From Albibacterium bauzanense (lineage in GTDB: Bacteria; Bacteroidota; Bacteroidia; Sphingobacteriales; Sphingobacteriaceae), in NCBI RefSeq assembly GCF_004339765.1, contig NZ_SMGO01000001.1, positions 868,001-932,000 of the forward strand: a stretch of DNA of 64,000 nt. The letters run 5' to 3'. The notes below the pieces were generated by a model. That model saw only the letters and a program-made list of their open reading frames with translations, searched no databases and was not told the origin of the DNA. The position numbers were made by a program, and so were the translations under genes. Shown piece by piece: positions 9,759 through 20,144 of this stretch (positions are counted from its first letter, which is position 1; the number at the start of each line of letters is the position of its first letter).

Positions 9759-10529
9759 TTAATAATTAGAATAATCCGTTGGATATAAAAACAACGTTAC
9801 ATTCTTTGACACATTATGTTGGTATTGAGGTAATTTACTTACCGGTGCATATTCTGGTGAAAATGCTTTCCAATGCTCATCTCTATCAGTCTTATTATTA
9901 AAGGTTGTCATGTACATCAAGTTAGGCATTGTACCACCAGAAATTACCTTTCCGTAAAATACTGCGTTAAAGTTTAGCTTGGTAAATATATCTAACTCAG
10001 CAAAATTAAACATATCAACTTTATTATCAGCCAGCTTCTCTGTTGCACTTTCATAACTGCGCAACTCATAGATCCGCTCACTTTTAGGTGAAGTTAGATT
10101 AGGTATAGCTGGTTTTAACATTCCCTCAAACGCCTTCATAATAATTGTTTCAATCCTTGTATAAGGTGCGTTATTATAAGCAGCATTTAAATAAGGAGCT
10201 CCAGCAGATTGAAATTGACTATCCTTTGCTAAGGTATTGTCAATATTTAAAAGCTGTTCAAACTTAGCTACCGGAGTGAATACATAGATCCGCTGATCTG
10301 CTGTATCTTGCACAACAGGTTTAAAAACACCGATTGCCGGAATACCTGCCCGGTGCATCGCCGGAATATAAGCATCCTTTAAAAACTGATCAACCTGCGC
10401 CTCTTGAGCTGCTGTTTTAAAATGGTAGATCTTCAATTGATAATAATAACCTTTGTCGCGGCTATATGCCAACGATGACATTAACATGCAAAATACCAAG
10501 GCTACTATTGGTAATAATTTAGGTTTCAT
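9759..10529 (-). CDS. Secreted NIPSNAP family protein
   Basis: This 256-residue protein has a signal peptide (about residues 1-23) and two NIPSNAP-type ferredoxin-like domains. The first starts at YYYQLKIYHFK and the second at RIYELRSYES, near residue 146. NIPSNAP proteins form dimeric alpha/beta barrels; no catalytic mechanism is established for the bacterial secreted ones. It converges with the flavoprotein gene. The function is unknown. Confidence 0.8.
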   Translation of the reverse strand: MKPKLLPIVALVFCMLMSSLAYSRDKGYYYQLKIYHFKTAAQEAQVDQFLKDAYIPAMHRAGIPAIGVFKPVVQDTADQRIYVFTPVAKFEQLLNIDNTLAKDSQFQSAGAPYLNAAYNNAPYTRIETIIMKAFEGMLKPAIPNLTSPKSERIYELRSYESATEKLADNKVDMFNFAELDIFTKLNFNAVFYGKVISGGTMPNLMYMTTFNNKTDRDEHWKAFSPEYAPVSKLPQYQHNVSKNVTLFLYPTDYSNY

Positions 10530-10669
10530 ATAGATTATATTTTGATTTGCCGTAAAAGTAATAATAAAATGACATGAATTTAAAATTCTTTCACCGAGTT
10601 TTTCATTAGGCTTACCGATTATTTAATTCAGCCTACCTAATTCATATTGTCTATTTATAGCGATGCTTA

Positions 10670-10677
10670 TAGTTTTG
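10670..10677 (+). promoter_or_regulatory. -7 element that fixes the start of the barrel gene
   Basis: TAGTTTTG matches TAnnTTTG. It lies downstream of the upstream in-frame ATG (10663), so translation most likely begins at ATG 10693 or 10696. Confidence 0.6.
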
Positions 10678-10695
10678 GATCAAATAATTAAAATG

Positions 10696-13158
10696 ATGAA
10701 AAAAATTACAACCCTAAAACTACAAACGAATGTTTTCCTTGCATTCTTTTATCTCATCCTTCTTGGTGGAACAGCAAATACAGTATTTGCCCAAGATTCG
10801 GCAGGAAAAATAAGCGGAAAGGTTATTGACGAAACTGGCAAAAACATGGACTATGCCACCGTAAGCCTTATTAAATCGTCCGACTCTTCAACTGTAAAAG
10901 TATTATTCTCTGATGAACAAGGTAATTATACATTTGATCAAATCAAGAATGGCAGCTACTTCGTTCAGGCAGAATTACTTGGATATAGTAAAAGCAACAG
11001 CGAAAGCTTTCAATTACAGGAAGGCAAGCAGACTATTAAAATAAAAGATATTAAACTTTCGGTAAACAATAAAGAGTTAGAGACGATTGTGATTACCGCC
11101 AGAAAACCTCTTATTGAACGAAGAGCAGATATGCTTGTAGTTAATGTTGAAAATTCAACTCTTGCAGCTGGCAATAACGCCCTCGAAATATTAGAACGCT
11201 CACCCGGCATCACTGTAGATAAAGATGATAACATTAGCTTAAACGGAAAGCAAGGTATCATGGTTATGATTGATGGTAAAGAAACCCATCTGTCGTCTAC
11301 GCAATTGGCTAATTTACTTCGCTCTACAGATGGAAATACATTACAATCAGTAGAAATCATCAATAACCCATCTGCAAAATACGATGCAGCAGGAGGTTCT
11401 GGCATCATCAACATTAAATTAAAGAAAAACAAAATTGCCGGAACTAATGGAACCTTCAACTTAGGTGGAGGACGTGGAAATGGTTATAAAGGCAATACTT
11501 CATTAAACATTAACCACAAGAAAGATAATGTAAGCTTGTTTGGAACCTACTCTTATCAAACCAACGATCGGACAGACTTAATGGATATTAACCGAATAGT
11601 AGAACAAGATGCTGACTTCACCAGCTTTGCACAAAACAATATGATGAACAGCCAATATGGTAGTCACTCTTTAAGAACAGGAGTTGACGTGCAAACTTCT
11701 GAAAAGAACACCATCTCTCTTCAGGTAAGTGGACTATTAAATAACTCTGAGGACAATAATACCAGTAATGTACAAATTGGCTCGCATGAATCACCATTAG
11801 ATTCTACTCTCGCTGCCACATCGCAATTTGATAATGAATTTAAAAACTACTCTATTAATCTAAACAATACTTATAACATCGATACCCTGGGAAGTAAAGT
11901 AAGCGCAGATGTAGATATCTCTGCATTCTTTGAAGACAATTCAGCCGATTATGGCAACTTCTTCTACAATAAGGATGGCTCTGTAATGCATGATCCACTT
12001 CTTCTTAAAAGCGATATGCCATCAACAATCCATATTCAATCTTTTAAAACAGACTATACTCGTCCATTCAATGAAAATTCAGGATTTGAAGCCGGATTAA
12101 AATATGCTAATGTAAAAACAGACAACAACTTAAAGTTCTCTGAATTTATAAATGAAGATTGGGAAAATGTAGCCAATAGAAGTAATCACTTCGTTTATAC
12201 GGAGAGAGTAGCTGCAGCTTATATAAATTACCATACTAAATTTAAGAAGATTGGCATACAAACTGGTTTAAGAACAGAATACACTACTTCTAATGGAAAT
12301 TCTATCACATTGGGCAGTGAAGTTAAACGTGACTATGTTGATTTCTTCCCAAATATATCATTGAGCTATGATCTATCAGACAATAATCAATTTAGCTTAA
12401 GCTACTCAAAACGAATTAACAGACCTAATTATGGTGTATTAAACCCTTTCAACTATTTCTTAGATAAATATACCTATCAACAAGGTAACCCTTACTTACA
12501 ACCAGAATATATACATGCTTTCGCTTTAAATTACACCTTGATGAAACGTTTTAACTTTTCGACAGGCTATGAAATAAGAAAAGATGCGATCGTAGAGATC
12601 ATGAAACAAAACGATGTTGATAAAACAACACTGGTTACCAATGAAAACATTGCACAGCAAAAACAGTGGTTCTTAAATGTAAATGCACCCGTTAAATTCA
12701 CCAAATTCTGGAGTTCAAACACCAATGCTACAACATTCTACTTAGGATTCGAATCAAATCAAGCGGAATCTCCGATTAGCTACGGCCAACTAGCATTTCA
12801 AGGAACAAGCAATCATACATTCCAACTATTATCTACTTTAAGTGCTGATGCAACTGTAAACTACCAATCCGGATTGCGCTATAGCATTTATAAGATCGGA
12901 CAATCGTGGAGCATGGACCTGGGTATCAACAAATCGTTCAAAGACAAACGGGCAAATGTTAAACTAGCTGTATCAGATATCTTCAACACCCGATCACAGC
13001 ATGTAAGCACAGAATACGCTAACTTAAACACCTCCATAGATCAGAAAAGAGAAACACGTGTAGTTAGATTATCTCTTAGCTACAGCTTTGGAAATACCAA
13101 GATCAGCGGTCCGAAACAAAATGTTAAAAGTGATGAAGAGAACAGAGTGGGGAAATAA
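10696..13158 (+). CDS. Outer-membrane beta-barrel protein with carboxypeptidase-like plug domain
   Basis: This is a TonB-receptor-like protein of 820 residues. It has a signal peptide ending near FAQDSAG, then a carboxypeptidase D regulatory-like beta-sandwich (about 25-110, KISGKVIDETGKN), a plug-like region (about 115-225, ITARKPLIERRADMLVVNVE) and a C-terminal barrel of the OMP_b-brl_3 kind. The end is SLSYSFGN, a typical last barrel strand, followed by a short polar tail. It may take up a peptide or other ligand across the outer membrane, but no SusD partner is adjacent. An upstream ATG at 10663 is rejected because a -7 element sits after it; ATG 10693 is an equal alternative. Confidence 0.88.
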   Translation: MKKITTLKLQTNVFLAFFYLILLGGTANTVFAQDSAGKISGKVIDETGKNMDYATVSLIKSSDSSTVKVLFSDEQGNYTFDQIKNGSYFVQAELLGYSKSNSESFQLQEGKQTIKIKDIKLSVNNKELETIVITARKPLIERRADMLVVNVENSTLAAGNNALEILERSPGITVDKDDNISLNGKQGIMVMIDGKETHLSSTQLANLLRSTDGNTLQSVEIINNPSAKYDAAGGSGIINIKLKKNKIAGTNGTFNLGGGRGNGYKGNTSLNINHKKDNVSLFGTYSYQTNDRTDLMDINRIVEQDADFTSFAQNNMMNSQYGSHSLRTGVDVQTSEKNTISLQVSGLLNNSEDNNTSNVQIGSHESPLDSTLAATSQFDNEFKNYSINLNNTYNIDTLGSKVSADVDISAFFEDNSADYGNFFYNKDGSVMHDPLLLKSDMPSTIHIQSFKTDYTRPFNENSGFEAGLKYANVKTDNNLKFSEFINEDWENVANRSNHFVYTERVAAAYINYHTKFKKIGIQTGLRTEYTTSNGNSITLGSEVKRDYVDFFPNISLSYDLSDNNQFSLSYSKRINRPNYGVLNPFNYFLDKYTYQQGNPYLQPEYIHAFALNYTLMKRFNFSTGYEIRKDAIVEIMKQNDVDKTTLVTNENIAQQKQWFLNVNAPVKFTKFWSSNTNATTFYLGFESNQAESPISYGQLAFQGTSNHTFQLLSTLSADATVNYQSGLRYSIYKIGQSWSMDLGINKSFKDKRANVKLAVSDIFNTRSQHVSTEYANLNTSIDQKRETRVVRLSLSYSFGNTKISGPKQNVKSDEENRVGK

Positions 13159-13174
13159 GAATGTTTTAAACAGG

Positions 13175-13200
13175 AAGAGAGCTCGCGACGGAGCTCTCTT
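13175..13200. terminator. Terminator hairpin between convergent genes
   Basis: Perfect 10-bp GC-rich inverted repeat (AAGAGAGCTC and its complement) around a 6-nt loop lies just past the barrel gene. Confidence 0.7.
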
Positions 13201-13225
13201 TAGTCATAATTAGGTTATCAATAAA

Positions 13226-13882
13226 TTATTTTAGGAATGGCAAAAGGTTATCAGCAACTAATTTATTGCCAAGCTCATTCAAATGAACACCATCTGAAGT
13301 AAGCACACCTTTTTCCAAGTCTGTTGTATTATGTTCTTTTTCGTAATTAGTAAATAGAGTGCGCAGGTCGCATAGAGGTAAATTATTCTTTGTTGCTAAC
13401 TCTCTAATTGCACCGGCAAATTTATCCAGGTTTTCATCCATAGGATTTACACCATTCTTCTTCTCGCCAATAACAGTTGGAGTACACAATATTACTTTAC
13501 TGCCTGTATTTTCTATTTTAGTAATAATAGCCTGATAGAATTTTATAAACTTATCATAATCTGTTCCCGTACCTTGCAAGCGATGCCAAACGTCATTGAT
13601 ACCAATATAGATAACAACTACATCTGGTTTCTTCAATAAAACATCTTCTTCCATCCGTAAATACAGATCGTATACTTTGTTACCGCCAATTCCGGCTCCG
13701 ATAAGTTCATAGTTTGGCATTTTCAGTGAATTACCCAATTGCGTAATATAACCATCTGGTTTTACACCTGCCTGAGTTATTGAATCACCAAAAAATATAA
13801 TGCGTTTAGGTTTCTGCTGCTCTATTGCAGAGGTCAGAACAACGACACATAAGATAATAAGAAAGTAAAGTTTTGCTCGCAT
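13226..13882 (-). CDS. Secreted SGNH/GDSL hydrolase
   Basis: This 218-residue protein has an N-terminal signal peptide and the four SGNH blocks: catalytic Ser in FFGDSITQ, the Gly block in GAGIGGNKV, the Asn block in YIGINDVWH, and the Asp/His pair in TSDGVHLNE. It is an esterase or lipase, probably periplasmic, acting on acylated sugars or lipids. The exact substrate cannot be read. It is monocistronic and faces the barrel gene. Confidence 0.88.
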   Translation of the reverse strand: MRAKLYFLIILCVVVLTSAIEQQKPKRIIFFGDSITQAGVKPDGYITQLGNSLKMPNYELIGAGIGGNKVYDLYLRMEEDVLLKKPDVVVIYIGINDVWHRLQGTGTDYDKFIKFYQAIITKIENTGSKVILCTPTVIGEKKNGVNPMDENLDKFAGAIRELATKNNLPLCDLRTLFTNYEKEHNTTDLEKGVLTSDGVHLNELGNKLVADNLLPFLK

Positions 13883-14200
13883 ATTTAAATTCCAAAGATT
13901 AAATGTAGTATTATTTTTTAATTATCAAAAATTATTACAATTAACAAACAATTAATATTTAGATAATCTTCGTTTAACATCTAATAATTATAAGAACAAC
14001 ATGCTTATATACTAAGAACATTTTTCGGACATTATAGGTATTTACCTCTAAGGTCCCTCCCTGGAAGGTACTTATAACGTTCCTATAAAATTCCTAAATA
14101 GAGGTATTATCAGTTTTAAACAAAACTGATAATATAGTATTAAACAAAAAAGCCTAAAGTAATACTTTAGGCTTTTAAATTATTTGAATTTATCTAAGAA
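13883..14200. other. 318-bp intergenic stretch with hairpins
   Basis: No coding region is seen. It lies between the start of the SGNH gene and the end of purL, both on the minus strand, and is AT-rich up to about 14030. It holds a perfect 11-bp inverted repeat (14107-14117 and 14122-14132), the purL terminator (14148-14176), and an 8-bp pairing of TACCTCTA (about 14042) with TAGAGGTA (about 14098). The region 14030-14110 could fold as a structured leader of the SGNH gene or a small RNA; I cannot decide. Confidence 0.5.
14148..14176 (-). terminator. purL terminator
   Basis: Perfect 13-bp inverted repeat (arms 14148-14160 and 14164-14176) followed on the minus strand by a T-tract. It lies 25 bp past the purL stop. 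Confidence 0.88.
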
Positions 14201-16423
14201 TTAATCTCCCAGGTAATTGTGAAACACGTTGTCGTAAATACTTTTTGCATGCGCAGTAGTATCGTACATTTCATCATCAACCACATTTCCTGAAGAAGTT
14301 ACTACTCCCAGGTAGGAGAATTCTGTTTCAGATGTTGCCATTGATTCAATAAACGCAGCTTGTTGTTCTGGCTTTACAGATACAACTACCCTTCCTTGTC
14401 CTTCACCAAATAAGAATGCGTCTTTTCTGATTTCGCTATCAGTCTCTATCGCAAATCCGAAATTATTTGGCATTGCAGATTCTAATAAGGTAATATATAA
14501 ACCACCATCAGATACATCATGAGCAGAAACGATTAACTTATTAGCAATTAACTGCTTTACGGTTTGTTGCATGGTGTATTCCTTTTCTAAATCAAAATAA
14601 GGTGCTGGAGAAGCAGCAATTTTATGATAAGAAGCAAGATATTCAGATGAAGCGATATCATTAACAGACTCACCAATCAAGTAAATAAGATCGTCAGTAG
14701 CTTTAAAATCCAAGGTCATCATATCAGCAGCATTTTCTAAAACACCTAACATTCCGATGGTTGGTGTTGGAAAAACAGCACCTTCATCAGATGATTGGTT
14801 ATAGAAACTAACGTTACCGCCTGTTACAGGTGTTTCAAACTTCAAACAAGCTTCGCTCATTCCTTTGATAGCACCCACAAACTGCCAATAAACTTCCGGA
14901 TTATAAGGATTACCAAAGTTTAAACAGTTTGTAATAGCAGAAGGCTCGCCACCAGCACATACAATATTACGGGCAGCTTCTGCTACTGCGATAGCTGTTC
15001 CTACATGCGGATCTGCATATACATAACGTCCATTACAATCAACCGTTAACGCAATTGCCTTATTTGTACCTTTTACGGCTACCACTGCAGCATCACTCGG
15101 ACGGTTATCTGTCATGGTAGCTGTTCCAACCATTGAATCATACTGATCAGATACCCAACGTTTAGATGCAATATTTGGATGAGCAATTAAATGCTGTGCA
15201 ACTTCACGTAAATCTTTAGGAAGTGGAACATCATCTATATTAAATTTCTTGAATTCTTGGAAATAAGCAGGTTCTCTATACTCGCGGTGATATACCGGAG
15301 CTCCGCCACCCAATACTAAATCATCAGCAGGAACGTCAGCCACTAACTCACCTTTAGCATAATATTGTAGACGTTCGGTATCAGTTACTTCACCGATAAT
15401 GGCACAATTTAGATCCCATTTATCGAAAACTGCCTCTACCAAAGCTTCTTTACCTTTTTCTACCACAATAAGCATACGCTCTTGTGATTCAGATAATAAG
15501 ATTTCATAAGGCTTCATGTTTTCCTGACGAACAGGTACCTTATCTAAATCGATCCGCATACCGTGTTTACCTTTTGCAGACATCTCTGAGTTTGAGCAGA
15601 TAATACCTGCAGCACCCATATCCTGCATACCGATAACAGCACCTGTTTTTATAACTTCAAGTGAAGCTTCTAAAAGTAATTTCTCCTGGAATGGGTCACC
15701 CACCTGTACAGCAGGCAAATCATTTACAGAATCTTCTGTAATATCTTTTGATGCAAATGCTGCACCATGAATACCGTCTTTACCAGTAGCAGAACCAACA
15801 ATATAAACAGGGTTTCCTACTCCATACGAAGTTGCGGAAACTGTTTCTCCTGCTTTTACGATACCTGCCGACATGGCGTTTACCAATGGATTAATTTGAT
15901 AACATTCATCAAAGAATACTTCACCACCTACGGTTGGAACTCCGAATGCATTTCCATAATCGCCAATTCCTTTAACTACACCTTTTAATAACCACTTGGT
16001 ACGGTCATTTTCAATGCTACCAAAGCGAAGTGAGTTTAATTGTGCGATCGGACGTGCACCCATGGTAAAAATATCACGGTTTATACCTCCAACTCCGGTT
16101 GCAGCACCTTGATAAGGTTCTAAAGCTGATGGATGGTTATGCGATTCAATTTTGAAGCAGCAACCCAAACCATCACCGATGTCTACTAAACCTGCATTTT
16201 CCTCACCGGCTTCAGCCATTAAGTGAGCACCTTTATTTGGTAATTTCTTTAACCAAACGATGGAGTTTTTATAAGAGCAGTGTTCACTCCACATTACAGA
16301 GAATATAGATAATTCTGTAAAGTTGGGAGTCCGTCCTAAAATTTCCTTGATGCGATCGTATTCTTCAGGGATCAACCCGAGCTCTTTAGCAGTCTCTAAA
16401 GTACTTAATTCTTGATTTTCCAA
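14201..16423 (-). CDS. purL: Phosphoribosylformylglycinamidine synthase subunit PurL (short type)
   Basis: PurL carries out the ATP-dependent amidation of FGAR to FGAM in purine synthesis. At 740 residues this is the short form, which needs separate PurS and PurQ partners; neither is in the window. Motifs include SEHCSYKNS near residue 46, the ESHNHPSAL block and the [14 protein letters not shown] linker between the two halves. The purM gene for the next step lies at 18960-20135 on the other strand. A -7 element is at 16455-16462. Confidence 0.96.
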   Translation of the reverse strand: MENQELSTLETAKELGLIPEEYDRIKEILGRTPNFTELSIFSVMWSEHCSYKNSIVWLKKLPNKGAHLMAEAGEENAGLVDIGDGLGCCFKIESHNHPSALEPYQGAATGVGGINRDIFTMGARPIAQLNSLRFGSIENDRTKWLLKGVVKGIGDYGNAFGVPTVGGEVFFDECYQINPLVNAMSAGIVKAGETVSATSYGVGNPVYIVGSATGKDGIHGAAFASKDITEDSVNDLPAVQVGDPFQEKLLLEASLEVIKTGAVIGMQDMGAAGIICSNSEMSAKGKHGMRIDLDKVPVRQENMKPYEILLSESQERMLIVVEKGKEALVEAVFDKWDLNCAIIGEVTDTERLQYYAKGELVADVPADDLVLGGGAPVYHREYREPAYFQEFKKFNIDDVPLPKDLREVAQHLIAHPNIASKRWVSDQYDSMVGTATMTDNRPSDAAVVAVKGTNKAIALTVDCNGRYVYADPHVGTAIAVAEAARNIVCAGGEPSAITNCLNFGNPYNPEVYWQFVGAIKGMSEACLKFETPVTGGNVSFYNQSSDEGAVFPTPTIGMLGVLENAADMMTLDFKATDDLIYLIGESVNDIASSEYLASYHKIAASPAPYFDLEKEYTMQQTVKQLIANKLIVSAHDVSDGGLYITLLESAMPNNFGFAIETDSEIRKDAFLFGEGQGRVVVSVKPEQQAAFIESMATSETEFSYLGVVTSSGNVVDDEMYDTTAHAKSIYDNVFHNYLGD

Positions 16424-16454
16424 TGTATCGTTTTAACGTAATAAACTAGGTATG

Positions 16455-16462
16455 CAAAAATA
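16455..16462 (-). promoter_or_regulatory. purL -7 element
   Basis: CAAAAATA on the plus strand reads TATTTTTG on the minus strand (TAnnTTTG). It lies about 32 bp before the purL start codon. Confidence 0.5.
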
Positions 16463-16673
16463 AGAATAATTACTGATTTGGCAATTTTTATGACACGAGA
16501 GCGCATAGAACTCATAATACGAGAATCAATGTAATTATTTTTAGCAAATTAGATTATTCACATAAAAAATTATAAATTACCTCAATAAAATTATGTATTT
16601 GTGATTTTTTTTAATGAATTTTGCGCAAACACTAATTTAATTACAAAAAAGCACCCCTAATAATCAGCAAAAA

Positions 16674-18860
16674 ATGAATAATCTCAGGTTTGATGCGGTG
16701 GAAACCGTTTTATCTAGAAAAAAGAAATCAACGTCTACTCCGGAAGGTAAGCCCTCTACATTTTTTGGTAAGAACGTTTTCGGAATTAAGAAAATGAAAG
16801 AGTACCTGCCAAAGAATGCTTACGAAAAACTGGTAACTATTATTGACACCGGGGAAGTAATTGACAGAGAATTAGCAGAACATATCTCTCAGGCTATAAA
16901 AAGCTGGGCAATTTCGAACGGAGCAACACATTATTCTCACTGGTTTCAACCATTAACAGGCAGCACTGCTGAAAAGCACGATGCTTTCTTTGAACCTGAC
17001 AATAATGGCTTACCAGTAGAAAAATTCACAGCAGATTCATTGATTCAACAAGAGCCTGATGCATCAAGCTTCCCGAATGGAGGAATAAGAAATACTTTTG
17101 AAGCCAGAGGATATACTGGTTGGGATCCATCATCTCCTGTTTTCCTTTTTGAAACAGCTGCTGGCAAAACACTTTGTATACCTACTGTATTCCTTTCTTA
17201 TACAGGAGAAGCGCTTGATTATAAAGCACCTTTACTTAAAGCTATTAACGCGCTTGATAAAGCAGCAGTTGATGTTTGTCAGTATTTTGGGAAAAGCGTT
17301 ACTCGTGTAGCCGCATCGCTAGGAATTGAGCAAGAATACTTTTTAGTTGACTTAGCTTTATACAATGCTCGTCCGGATTTACTTTTAACCGGAAGAACAC
17401 TTTTTGGACATATGTCTGCAAAAGGCCAACAATTAGAAGATCATTATTTCGGGTCAATACCTGAGCGCGTAATGGCTTTTATGGTTGACCTTGAAAATGA
17501 ATCGTTAAAACTGGGTATTCCTTTAAAAACCAGGCATAATGAAGTTGCACCTTCACAATTTGAATGTGCACCGATGTTTGAAGAGATGAATTTAGCAATT
17601 GACCATAATCAACTGTTGTTGAATATCATGGAACAAATAGCTTTACGTCATAACTTTAAGGTGCTGATCCATGAAAAACCTTATGCCGACATTAATGGTT
17701 CAGGAAAACATAACAACTGGTCTTTAATTACCAACACAGGAATCAATTTGTTAGCTCCGGGAAAAACTCCTAAAACTAATTTAATGTTCCTTACTTTCTT
17801 TGTAAACACCATTAAAGCTGTTTATGAGCACGCTGATTTATTGCGCGCATCCATAGCATCTGCAAGTAATGATCACCGTTTAGGAGCAAATGAAGCACCT
17901 CCGGCAATTATTTCAATTTTCTTAGGAAGTCAGTTAAATGATGTTTTAGACGAGATAGAAACTCCTAGAATTGCGAAGATCGTTAAATCAGAAAGCATGC
18001 TTTGGCATGGTATCCCTAAAATTCCTGAGTTAAACTTAGATAATACAGATCGTAACAGAACTTCTCCATTTGCATTTACAGGTAATAAATTTGAATTCAG
18101 AGCGGTAGGTTCTTCTGCCAACAGTGCGAGCTCAATGACCGTTTTAAATGCAATTGTTGCTGAACAATTAATACAGTTTAAAACTGACGTTGATAAATTG
18201 ATTGCAAAAGACACCAAGAAGGATTTAGCGATCTTAAATGTTATCCGTAAATATCTTAAACAATCCAGAGCTATCCGCTTTGAAGGAAATGGATATAGTA
18301 AAGAGTGGGAAATAGAAGCAGAAAGCCGTGGATTATCTAATATAAAAACAACTCCAAAAGCGCTAGACGTATATACAAGCGATAAGTCACTGAAGCTTTT
18401 TGAATCATTGGGTATCTTAAACAGAAGAGAATCTCATGCTCGTCATGAAATATTACTGGAAAGCTATTTCAAAAAGATTCAGATAGAAGCTCGTGTTATC
18501 GGTGAGATTGTAAACAGCATGCTTGCTCCGGCTTCCATCACTTATTTAAATGAGCTTGTTGAAAATGTAAGAGGATTAAAAGACTTAGGGTTGCCTAAAG
18601 AATCATACAGCTCGCAGCTTAATTTGGTGGAACGTATTTCTACGCTTATCAATGAAATATTAGAAAATACAGAAGCAATGCGTCAGGAACGTAAGAAAGC
18701 GAATAACATTGAAGATATCCGCGATAAAGCCATTGCTTACGATGAAAAAGTACGCGTTTATTTTGATAAGATACGCTACCATATTAATAAATTGGAACAG
18801 ATTGTTGACGATAACAAATGGCCTGTACCAAAATTAAGAGAGCTATTATTCGTAAATTAA
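16674..18860 (+). CDS. glnN: Glutamine synthetase type III
   Basis: This 728-residue enzyme makes glutamine from glutamate, ammonia and ATP. Length and motifs fit GSIII, the form typical of Bacteroidota: an N-terminal block with WFQPLTGSTAEKHDAF (the ammonia/Glu-site region), the metal site in GIEQEYFLVD, the TRHNEVAPSQFE block, and NGSGKHNNWSL with SNDHRLGANEAPP. The C-terminal 130 residues are helical, as usual in this type. It ends in a strong terminator and is probably monocistronic. No PII gene is nearby. Confidence 0.96.
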   Translation: MNNLRFDAVETVLSRKKKSTSTPEGKPSTFFGKNVFGIKKMKEYLPKNAYEKLVTIIDTGEVIDRELAEHISQAIKSWAISNGATHYSHWFQPLTGSTAEKHDAFFEPDNNGLPVEKFTADSLIQQEPDASSFPNGGIRNTFEARGYTGWDPSSPVFLFETAAGKTLCIPTVFLSYTGEALDYKAPLLKAINALDKAAVDVCQYFGKSVTRVAASLGIEQEYFLVDLALYNARPDLLLTGRTLFGHMSAKGQQLEDHYFGSIPERVMAFMVDLENESLKLGIPLKTRHNEVAPSQFECAPMFEEMNLAIDHNQLLLNIMEQIALRHNFKVLIHEKPYADINGSGKHNNWSLITNTGINLLAPGKTPKTNLMFLTFFVNTIKAVYEHADLLRASIASASNDHRLGANEAPPAIISIFLGSQLNDVLDEIETPRIAKIVKSESMLWHGIPKIPELNLDNTDRNRTSPFAFTGNKFEFRAVGSSANSASSMTVLNAIVAEQLIQFKTDVDKLIAKDTKKDLAILNVIRKYLKQSRAIRFEGNGYSKEWEIEAESRGLSNIKTTPKALDVYTSDKSLKLFESLGILNRRESHARHEILLESYFKKIQIEARVIGEIVNSMLAPASITYLNELVENVRGLKDLGLPKESYSSQLNLVERISTLINEILENTEAMRQERKKANNIEDIRDKAIAYDEKVRVYFDKIRYHINKLEQIVDDNKWPVPKLRELLFVN

Positions 18861-18890
18861 GAATATTTTAATTTGTGAATTAATTATTTC

Positions 18891-18915
18891 AGAGGGCTGG
18901 CTAAACCAGCCCTCT
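18891..18915 (+). terminator. glnN terminator
   Basis: Perfect 10-bp GC-rich stem (AGAGGGCTGG and its complement) with a 5-nt loop, followed by TTCTTTTTT. This is a classical intrinsic terminator 30 bp past glnN. Confidence 0.93.
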
Positions 18916-18946
18916 TTCTTTTTTACTCTTTCTCAATTCTTATCCT

Positions 18947-18954
18947 TATTTTTG
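18947..18954 (+). promoter_or_regulatory. purM -7 element at a near-leaderless start
   Basis: TATTTTTG matches TAnnTTTG and ends only 5 bp before the purM ATG at 18960. Transcription would begin at or next to the start codon, giving a leaderless or near-leaderless mRNA. Confidence 0.5.
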
Positions 18955-18959
18955 TCGCA

Positions 18960-20135
18960 ATGTCTGATTTAAAATACAACCAGCGCGGGGTTTCCGCAGG
19001 AAAAGAAGATGTGCATAATGCCATCAAGAATATTGATAAAGGAATATTTCCTCAAGCATTTTGCAAGATTATCCCTGATATTTTAGGAAATGATAGCTCG
19101 TATTGCAATATAATGCATGCAGATGGTGCAGGTACAAAATCTTCTCTTGCCTATATTTATTGGAAAGAAACCGGCGATGCAAGTGTTTGGAAAGGAATTG
19201 CACAAGATGCTATCATCATGAACTTGGATGACCTGTTATGCGTTGGTGCTACAGATAACATTTTGCTTTCTTCAACTATAGGCAGAAATAAGAACTTAAT
19301 ATCAGGCGAAGTAATCGCTGAAATCATCAACGGCACGGAAGAAATTCTTGCCGAGTTACGAGAAATGGGGATTGGCATTTACTCAACAGGTGGTGAAACT
19401 GCCGATGTGGGTGATTTGGTACGAACTATTATTGTTGATTCTACGGTTACCTGCAGAATGAAGCGTGAGGATGTGATTTCCAATCATCGTATTCAAGATG
19501 GAGATGTGATTGTAGGTTTGGCTTCTTTCGGGAAAGCCACTTATGAAAAAGAATATAACGGCGGCATGGGATCTAACGGATTAACTTCTGCCCGTCATGA
19601 TGTATTTAATAAATTTATTGCTGATAAATACCCTGAAAGCTTTGATTCGGCAGTACCGGAAGATCTGGTATTTGCAGGAAGTAAATCTTTAACTGACACC
19701 ATTGATATTGGCAATGGGGAATTGATAACTGCCGGTAAGCTGGTTTTATCACCAACGCGCACCTATGCTCCTGTAATTAAAAAAGTATTAGACAGCTACC
19801 GCTCAAAAATACACGGAATGGTGCATTGCAGTGGAGGTGCGCAAACTAAAGTATTACACTTTGTTGAGAACCTTCATATTATAAAAGACAATTTATTTCC
19901 GATTCCTCCCCTTTTCAAACTGATTCAACAAGAATCAGGAACAGATTGGCAAGAGATGTATAAAGTATTTAATATGGGCCATCGGATGGAAATTTATGTT
20001 TCGCCAGAAGTTGCAGAAGATATTATACGTATTTCAAAAAATTTTGGAATAGACGCTCAAATCGTTGGTCGTGTAGAAGCTACAGAAAGCAAGAAAGTTA
20101 CTATTCACTCTGAGTTCGGGACATTCGAATATTAA
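18960..20135 (+). CDS. purM: AIR synthase (phosphoribosylformylglycinamidine cyclo-ligase)
   Basis: This 391-residue PurM-fold enzyme converts FGAM to AIR, the step after PurL. It has the N-terminal YNQRGVSAGKEDVHNAI segment, the HADGAGTKSSLAY substrate block, and the GIYSTGGETADVGD motif. It is longer than the E. coli enzyme (345) and matches the roughly 390-residue form found in Bacteroidota. It is preceded by the glnN terminator and its own promoter element. The zinc-protease-like gene follows 9 bp later and may be cotranscribed. Confidence 0.92.
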   Translation: MSDLKYNQRGVSAGKEDVHNAIKNIDKGIFPQAFCKIIPDILGNDSSYCNIMHADGAGTKSSLAYIYWKETGDASVWKGIAQDAIIMNLDDLLCVGATDNILLSSTIGRNKNLISGEVIAEIINGTEEILAELREMGIGIYSTGGETADVGDLVRTIIVDSTVTCRMKREDVISNHRIQDGDVIVGLASFGKATYEKEYNGGMGSNGLTSARHDVFNKFIADKYPESFDSAVPEDLVFAGSKSLTDTIDIGNGELITAGKLVLSPTRTYAPVIKKVLDSYRSKIHGMVHCSGGAQTKVLHFVENLHIIKDNLFPIPPLFKLIQQESGTDWQEMYKVFNMGHRMEIYVSPEVAEDIIRISKNFGIDAQIVGRVEATESKKVTIHSEFGTFEY

Positions 20136-20144
20136 GCTAAACGC

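Noticed and set aside
10663-10695. Earlier ATG for the outer-membrane barrel gene
   Set aside because: A TAGTTTTG promoter element lies after it, and the added residues spoil the signal peptide.
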